This document shows positions 21,683 to 64,000 of a stretch of 64,000 bases of DNA, in pieces (the first letter of the stretch is position 1; every line of letters begins with the position of its first letter). A model generated the notes under the pieces. That model was not told where the DNA came from. It saw only the letters and a program-made list of their open reading frames with translations, and made no database searches. A program made the position numbers and the translations under genes. Location: contig NC_081847.1 in assembly GCF_963259705.1 (NCBI RefSeq), positions 95,400,671-95,464,670 of the forward strand. The letters are read 5' to 3'. The DNA is from Myotis daubentonii. Taxonomy: Eukaryota; Chordata; Mammalia; Chiroptera; Vespertilionidae.

Positions 21683-23656
21683 AAAGACCTCCGGTTCCCG
21701 AGGTTAACGCAGGAGATCGCTGCCTCGAACAACCACTTCAGAGATATAACTAAAGGACAGAACGGACATCATCCAAAACCACAAGAAGGCTGGCTGAGTG
21801 GAAATTCTACAACTAGGAGGAAAGAGAATATCATACCCAGACTCAGAGGAGGCGCAGTGCTGAAGTGAAATACTCAGGTGTGGAGTGCGCGCGGAGCGGG
21901 CTGGTGGCGGAGGGCGCAGTTGTTGTTTTCAATCGGGAGGGAGTTTTAGACTCTGAGCTCCAGATCCGGGCCAGTCTCTGGGGAGCAAGACTCAAACGGG
22001 AGAAGGGGGACTGTCTGGCTTCGGTCGGAACTCAAAGGCAGCTTTCTCTCCGAGGTTTGCAGCCATTGCTGGGACTCTGAGAGGCAGAGCCCCTGGGGAA
22101 GGAACTGAGAGCAGCCATAACTGCTCGCTCCGCCTGCCCTGTAGATCCCCTGGGACCCGCCCCGCCCAAGCCCTGCGCAGAACCATTTGCGGGATAGCCT
22201 CAGGCAAAGGCTAGATTAGCACCGCCCTAGAGATCCAGCACAGAAGCCCTCCCACTGCAGACACAGCGGACTCTCATAGCCAGTTAGCCCGGAGGTCAAA
22301 TCACCCCCGGTATTGCCGACATCAATCAAGGCTTAAAGGCAACAAGACTGCACACAAAGACCACTAGGGGGTGTACCAAGAAAGCATAAAAAATGCGGAG
22401 ACAAAGAAACAGGACAAAACTGTCAATGGAGGATATTGAGTTCAGAACCACACTTTTAAGGTCTCTTAAGAACTGTCTAGAAGCTGCCGATAAACTTAGT
22501 AAGGCCCTCGAAAAGACTGGTGAGACCGCCGATAAATGTTGTGAGATCCTCAAGAAATCTAATGAGACCCTCGATGTTATATTGGGGAACCAACTAGAAA
22601 TTAAGCATACACGGACTGAAATAACGAATATTATACAGACTCCCGACAGCAGACCAGAGGAGCGCAAGAATCAAGTCAATGATTTGAAATGTGAGGAAGC
22701 AAAAAACACCCAATGGGAAAAGCAAAATGAAAAAAGAATCCAAAAATGCGAGGATAGTGTAAGGAGCCTCTGGGACAGCTTCAAGCGTACCAACATCAGA
22801 ATTATAGGGGTGCCAGAAGATGAGAGAGAGCAAGATATTGAAAACCTATTTGAAGAAATAATGACAGAAAACTTCCCCCACCTGGTGAAAGAAATGGACT
22901 TACAGGTCCAAGAAGCGCGGAGAACCCCAAACAAAAGGAATCCAAAGAGGACCACACCAAGACACATCATAATTAAAATGCCAAGAGCAAAAGACAACGA
23001 GAGAATCTTAAAAGCAGCAAGAGAAAGAAACCCAGCTACCTACAAGGGAATACCCATACGACTGTCAGCTGATTTCTCAACAGAAACTTTGCAGGCCAGA
23101 AGGGAATGGCAAGAAATATTCAAAGTGATGAATAGCAAGAACCTACAACCACGATTACTTTATCCAGCAAAGCTATCATTCAGAATTGAAGGTCAGATAA
23201 AGAGCTTCACAGATAAGGAAAAGCTAAAGGAGTTCATCACCACCAAACCAGGATTATATGAAATGCTGAAAGGTATCCTTTAAGAAGAGGAAGAGGAAGA
23301 AAAAGGTAAAGATACAAATTATGAACAACAAATATGCATCTATCAACAAGTGAATCTAAGAATCAAGTGAATAAATAATCTGATGAACAGAATGAACTGG
23401 TGATTATAATAGAATCAGGAACATAGAAAGGGAATGGACTGACTATTCTTGGGGGGGAAAGGGGTGTGGTAGATTCGGGAAGAGACTGGACAAAAATCGT
23501 GCACCTATGGATGAGGACAGTGGGTGGGGAGTGAGGGCGGAGGGTGGGGCGGGAACTGAGAGGAGGGGAGTTATGGGGGGGGGGGAAAGAGGAACAAATG
23601 TAATAATCTGAACAATAAAGATTAAAAAAAAAAAAAAAAAAAGACCTCCGGTTCCC
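21683..23656 (+). mobile_element. HAL1-like (half-LINE) retrotransposon insertion with target-site duplication
   Basis: The element lies between two copies of a 17-bp direct repeat aaagacctccggttccc (21683-21699 and 23640-23656). It ends in a pure A tail after the polyadenylation signal in aacaataaagatt. It has a 5' leader (21700-22392), one intact L1-type ORF1 (22393-23283), and a 3' region with a G-rich polypurine tract (about 23450-23590). No ORF2 (endonuclease or reverse transcriptase) is present, and no room exists for one. This is the organisation of HAL1 elements, which use L1 machinery in trans. The perfect duplication, clean tail and undamaged ORF indicate a recent insertion. An internally deleted L1 is the alternative. 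Confidence 0.88.
22393..23283 (+). CDS. L1-type ORF1 protein of the HAL1-like element, intact, 296 aa
   Basis: An L1 ORF1p RNA-binding chaperone, which normally trimerises and coats its own RNA in the cytoplasm. Residues about 10-130 are rich in K, E and L heptads typical of the coiled coil. NIRIIGVPEDEREQ (about 136-149) marks the RNA-recognition domain. PRHIIIKMPRAKDNERIL begins the C-terminal domain, which continues through IRLSADFSTETLQARREW and LLYPAKLSFR to the end at KGIL. It is shorter than the 338-aa human L1 ORF1p, mainly in the N-terminal coiled coil. The start ATG follows an A-rich leader; the stop is TAA. The absence of internal stops fits recent activity. Not a host gene. Confidence 0.9.
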   Translation: MRRQRNRTKLSMEDIEFRTTLLRSLKNCLEAADKLSKALEKTGETADKCCEILKKSNETLDVILGNQLEIKHTRTEITNIIQTPDSRPEERKNQVNDLKCEEAKNTQWEKQNEKRIQKCEDSVRSLWDSFKRTNIRIIGVPEDEREQDIENLFEEIMTENFPHLVKEMDLQVQEARRTPNKRNPKRTTPRHIIIKMPRAKDNERILKAARERNPATYKGIPIRLSADFSTETLQARREWQEIFKVMNSKNLQPRLLYPAKLSFRIEGQIKSFTDKEKLKEFITTKPGLYEMLKGIL

Positions 23657-25829
23657 TCGTCAGCTTCATCCGAAAGAGTGACTTCTCCCGTCTTTGGCTC
23701 TTCCCTCCCTCACGTGGGCTTAAGCCTCTTGTTTTTCAGGAGGGAATGCTGTTCTTCCCCTTCCCGCAGTCGGACTGGCGAAGAGCCTTAGGGAGGAAGT
23801 GGTCTGTTTACAAGAGGGGGCCCTCTTTGAGGAAAGGTGAGACCCAAACCACCCCTGGGAAAGGACACCGTGTCCCTGACGGAATCCTCCAGGGGAGGGA
23901 ACAGCATTGTGAAACGCCGACCGCCGTTCGGAGTCATCCGGACGCTGTGGCATCGTCTCTGCGAGGAAGTCCCCACCGCCAGGGACTGGATTAGTCACCA
24001 AGTTGTGTGCCCTTACGAGGGCAAATGACATGTCAGCGTATGTTTGACCAACAATGGCCCATTTCTGAGTCAGAACCACTGGCACTAAGTCATGAGTTGT
24101 AGCTATTTCCAGTGAAGAGGTCAGTGAACTTGGGCTTGCTTCAGTGTGGAGTTTTAAACGCCTATTTCAGCCCTGGCCAGTGCTCTCAGTGGTTAGAGCG
24201 TCGGCCCTACCACAGAAGGTTCACTTCCCCATCAGGGGCATGACCTGGGTTGCAGGTTCAATCCTGGTCCGGGCCCCTGCAGGAGGCAACCAATAGCTGT
24301 GTCTTTCTCATATTGATCTCTCTCTCTCTCCCTCTCTCTCTCTCTCTCATCTCGCCTCCCCTCCCTCCCTTCCACTCTCTCTAAAAATCAATGGGAAACA
24401 TATCCTTGGGTGAGGATGAACAAAAAATTAGTAATAAAGCATATTGCTAGATGCAAAAAAGCAAACTGAAAAATGTATACTGTATGCCTCTACCTGTTTA
24501 AAAGTCCATATATTATATTTAATTAATGTTTTCAAATACATGAATTTTTCTGGAGGGTGTTTTTGCACATTTATAAAGATGCATATGTCTAATAATTTCA
24601 TTTTCCCTCATTCTGTCCTTTGTCATTATACAATCATTGTTGAATTGTGTATATAATCATAGTGGCATTATTATTTATACAAACAAGCAAAAAGTCTCTC
24701 TTACGATCTCAACCATGTGAAAACCATTTTCATAGGAGAAATACACCACAGTGTGACACATTATCCATAACGGTGGAATTATAGATGATTTTTCTATTCT
24801 TGTCTCCCAATTTTTGTGTATTTTCGAAGTTTCTACCATAGGCATGCATGGGTTACTTGGTTATGGGGCGTGGGGGGGGGGGTGACTTAGGAATAAGAGA
24901 GTTTATTTAAAAAATATACCCTAGGCTTTTGAGCATTGTTGAAGTTGTAGGAAAGACTGACCAGAAAAAACGTCTGTATATATGGTAAAAGATCTGTTTC
25001 TGTTCTCAGACTGGTGGGATTATCAGAATTTCTGCCCATCCAGAAATGTTGTGTCTGGAGCTTGAAATCTCCTTTACTCGCATCAGTTAAATTTTGTAAG
25101 GGGTTTTGCTGTTGTTTCCATAAGGACTTTGCTGAACTTGGGAGGCTAACTAGCCCTCCGGTCCGGGGAATACAGTGCAGCCGCAGCTTGGAGTGTGTGC
25201 CCTGGGAGCACCGGAGGCCTTCCCCAGAGCTGCCCATGCAGGGGTCCAGGGTGGAGCCCACACATTGGCATTTCAAACCGGTTCCCAGACAATATGCTGA
25301 TGCGGCAGGTTCAGTGACATCCTTTGAGCACATCTGCATAAAGCAAACTGCTGTGTCATGAGAGGAAGCCCGCGGGAGTGGAGGTCAGCGGGAGGGTTAG
25401 GGCTGCGTCCAGAGGAAACCCTGCAGCTGCGGTGCCCAGCCAGCCCGGCTCGGACGCCTGGACACGTCCGGGCTGAGGAGATGGGGAGGAAGGCAGTCAC
25501 TGATGACCCCTGCGTGCGGTCGGAGGGAATGGCGCTCTTCACTGCTGCAGACGGTGTTTAGTCTCTTCACTGTGAATCAGAGCCCACTGTGGGGAAAGGA
25601 GAGCCTCGCCTCCGTTTCTGTAACTTCAAAATGGAAATGACTGCTGCTGATGAGTGATCTCAACAACTGACACCTGAGGGGCAATGTCACCAGAAATGCA
25701 TGGGATAAACATAAGTGCACGTCCAAAAAGGCGGTAATATATAATAAGAAGAGGCACGGTAACAAAACAAAACAAAACACACACAGAACAAGGACGCTTC
25801 TTTATCTCTGTCTCTCTGGACTGCACCTA
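23657..25829. other. Intergenic region upstream of the NPC1 CpG island
   Basis: No gene is supported. One Ves SINE lies at 24170-24415. The segment around 24440-24900 is AT-rich. The rest is unique sequence with only short open frames. Confidence 0.6.
24170..24415 (+). mobile_element. Ves-type SINE, forward, divergent
   Basis: ccctggccagtgctctcagt, gttgcaggttcaatcctggt, cctgcaggaggcaaccaat, long (ct)n body and tail aaaaatcaatgggaaaca. Confidence 0.85.
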
Positions 25830-26317
25830 GAACTCTGAAAGGGCCTCTGGCCCCACCCGCCCGGGAACCGGGTTTGGGTTCTTGGCCTCGCTGGGCTCCG
25901 CCAGCAGAGGGTGCGGTTCCAGCGCCTCCCAGGACGGGGGCTGAGCTGACCGGGTGACTCAGGGGCCGCGCCCCGCGCCCGCCCTCGCGCCCGGGCCCAC
26001 AACGCCCTCCCCCGTGACCGATGACCGCACGCCCCGGCCACTGCGCCGCGCCTCCGGGTGCGCGGGCCGCGCCCAGGCCAGACCCCTTTCGGGGATGGGT
26101 TCGGAGCAGAGCTTGCTCAGACCTAGAGTCAGCACGTGTTCCGCCGGAGCCGTGGGGGCCGTACCGGGAAAAAGCGTCGCCAGGACCTCGCGTTTGCTAA
26201 CACCGCCTCGCCCACCATCTTCAACCAAAGAAAAGGACAAAAAGGGGAGACATGGATTTAAAGCGCGAAAACCACACACTGTTGCTACAACCCCAGAAAC
26301 ACTCTCCGGCGGACTCC

Positions 26318-26483
26318 AGAAGCTAGCGCCCAGCCCAGGCGGAGCTTCTCAGTGGTTAGAGACCCCGCCCCACACGCCCTGGTCGGGGCGCGCACAGGAG
26401 TCAGCGATGGATGCATAAATAAGTGGAACAAATCGGGTTCCTCTCTCCCTCTAAAATCAATCAACAAAAAAGCAAATTAAAAA
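26318..26483 (+). mobile_element. Divergent SINE relic in the CpG island
   Basis: gcttctcagtggttagagac, ggtcggggcgcgcacaggag, tgcataaataagtggaacaa and ctctaaaatcaatcaacaaa. It shares the aataagtggaaca segment with the relic at about 52400-52625. Confidence 0.65.
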
Positions 26484-26625
26484 GAAAAGCCCAGAAGTTG
26501 ACCTGACGTAGTCTGGAAGGCCCTGGCCCCACTCCGCCCCTCGCGGGACGGAGCAGACAGGTGCGGAGCTGGGACTCCCGGAGGCCGCTGCGGCCGGGTC
26601 TGGTCCTCACCTCTCCTGGCTGTGG

Positions 26626-26757
26626 CCCCGCCCGCCCAGCTAGGCCCCGCCCCCTTCATAACCCCGCCCGCCCAGCGAGGCTCCGCCCCCTCTGTATCCT
26701 CGCCCGTTCAGCTAGGCCACGCCTCCTGTGACCACGCCCCCTCCATAACCCCGCCCC
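26626..26757. repeat. 36-bp tandem repeats of GC boxes in the NPC1 promoter
   Basis: Units start at 26626, 26662 and 26698, with a partial fourth from 26734. Each unit reads ccccgcccgcccagctaggc followed by a second cgccccc box and a variable end. Each carries two Sp1/KLF-type boxes, about seven in all, ending some 110-200 bases upstream of the likely transcript start. Confidence 0.85.
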
Positions 26758-26973
26758 AGAGCGTCCTCCTGGCCAAGCGGCGGCGGCCCCGCCCGGAAGG
26801 GGGCGGGTCTCACGACGCTTCTTCCTTCCTGACCTGCGCGCGCAGCCCCGGCGCTGGGTCCTGCTTGACAGGTTCTTTCTGTGTCCGCGGAGCCGGGACT
26901 GGGTTCTGAGGGAGCCGGACCGAGTCGAGCCGAGCCTAGCCCAGCGGAACCTCCGCAGCCCGCAGCCCGCGAC
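26758..26973 (+). promoter_or_regulatory. NPC1: NPC1 core promoter and 5' UTR region
   Basis: A TATA-less GC-rich stretch lies directly upstream of the NPC1 ATG. No upstream ATG occurs between about 26860 and 26973, so the leader has no upstream ORF. The exact transcription start cannot be seen. Confidence 0.6.
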
Positions 26974-63646
<36,673 letters not shown>

Positions 63647-64000
63647 CCCCTCACGGGGCCTGGGGACTTGGAACTGTGTCTGCGGGTCGGTCAGTTCCCT
63701 GGTGGAAGGAGCTGCCTTGTCGGGTTAAGCTGAACACTGGACGTCACCAGACTCGGGCGATGGATCTGACAGCAGCCGCTCTGGCCACGCGCCTGTCCAC
63801 TCAGGAATGTGTTACTAACCCTGGAGGCAGCCCTGGACGCGTCTCCAGTTCTCCCGGCATGAAACCCGACTCTCAGCGAGGGAAGGTTGACACCGGACGC
63901 TGTGGAGGCGCTGGGCTCCCTGGCCGTCCTGAAGGCCAATCAGTGCAATGCTGCTCCTTTTTGAGGAGTGAGCCACCACACAAACTCCACCGCATTTTTG
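63647..64000 (+). other. NPC1: NPC1 3' UTR, partial
   Basis: Continuous unique sequence after the stop, with no AATAAA or ATTAAA before the window edge. The transcript end lies outside the window. Confidence 0.75.

Larger units (their letters stand above)
19605..21699. other. Intergenic region between ANKRD29 and the HAL1-like insertion
   Basis: No gene could be supported. It contains a dense G tract (19881-19928), a forward Ves SINE (20898-21118) and a MER5-type relic (21313-21440). The short open frames here have no recognisable protein similarity. Confidence 0.6.

Overview
This window is mammalian nuclear DNA, most likely from a vespertilionid or closely related yangochiropteran bat. It carries about two dozen tRNA-derived Ves-type SINEs (head like 'ccggtttggctcagtgg', box-B-like 'ggttcgattcc', CT-rich body, A-rich tail). 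It also carries several short non-autonomous hAT elements of types abundant in these bats, and a young half-LINE (HAL1-like) insertion. The species cannot be named from the sequence alone.

Two protein-coding genes lie on the + strand in the order ANKRD29 then NPC1, which is the neighbour order and shared orientation known in other mammals (human chromosome 18q11, inverted). Bases 1-17275 hold the last eight coding exons of ANKRD29. Seven of them are ankyrin-repeat exons, six of exactly 99 bp and one of 96 bp, all starting and ending between codons. The last exon carries the stop at 17273-17275. The first exons lie upstream of the window. A 3' UTR follows, with candidate poly(A) signals at 18089 and 19599. 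The intergenic interval to about 25.8 kb is mostly repeats, including a nearly 2 kb HAL1-like element with an intact 296-aa ORF1 and a 17-bp target-site duplication.

A CpG island at about 25.83-27.3 kb contains the NPC1 promoter and exon 1 (ATG at 26974). All 25 NPC1 coding exons are present between 26974 and 63646, every one with GT-AG splice sites. Together they give a 3,828-bp open frame of 1,275 codons plus stop, three codons shorter than the human protein as remembered. NPC1 moves cholesterol out of late endosomes and lysosomes. The N-terminal sterol-binding domain, luminal domain C, sterol-sensing domain, luminal domain I and the terminal membrane bundle can all be read from the exons. 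The 3' UTR runs off the right edge.

The points most worth a second look are in NPC1 and the repeats. The NPC1 cytoplasmic tail lacks the C-terminal di-leucine signal because of a one-codon deletion. Several luminal N-glycosylation sequons differ from human, with one gained and three lost. A 22-bp minisatellite reaches to about 14 bases from an ANKRD29 splice acceptor. Fold-back hAT MITEs appear to derive from one end of a related element also present here. I found no evidence for an undescribed coding system; the novelty is in lineage-specific changes to known genes and in the mobile elements.
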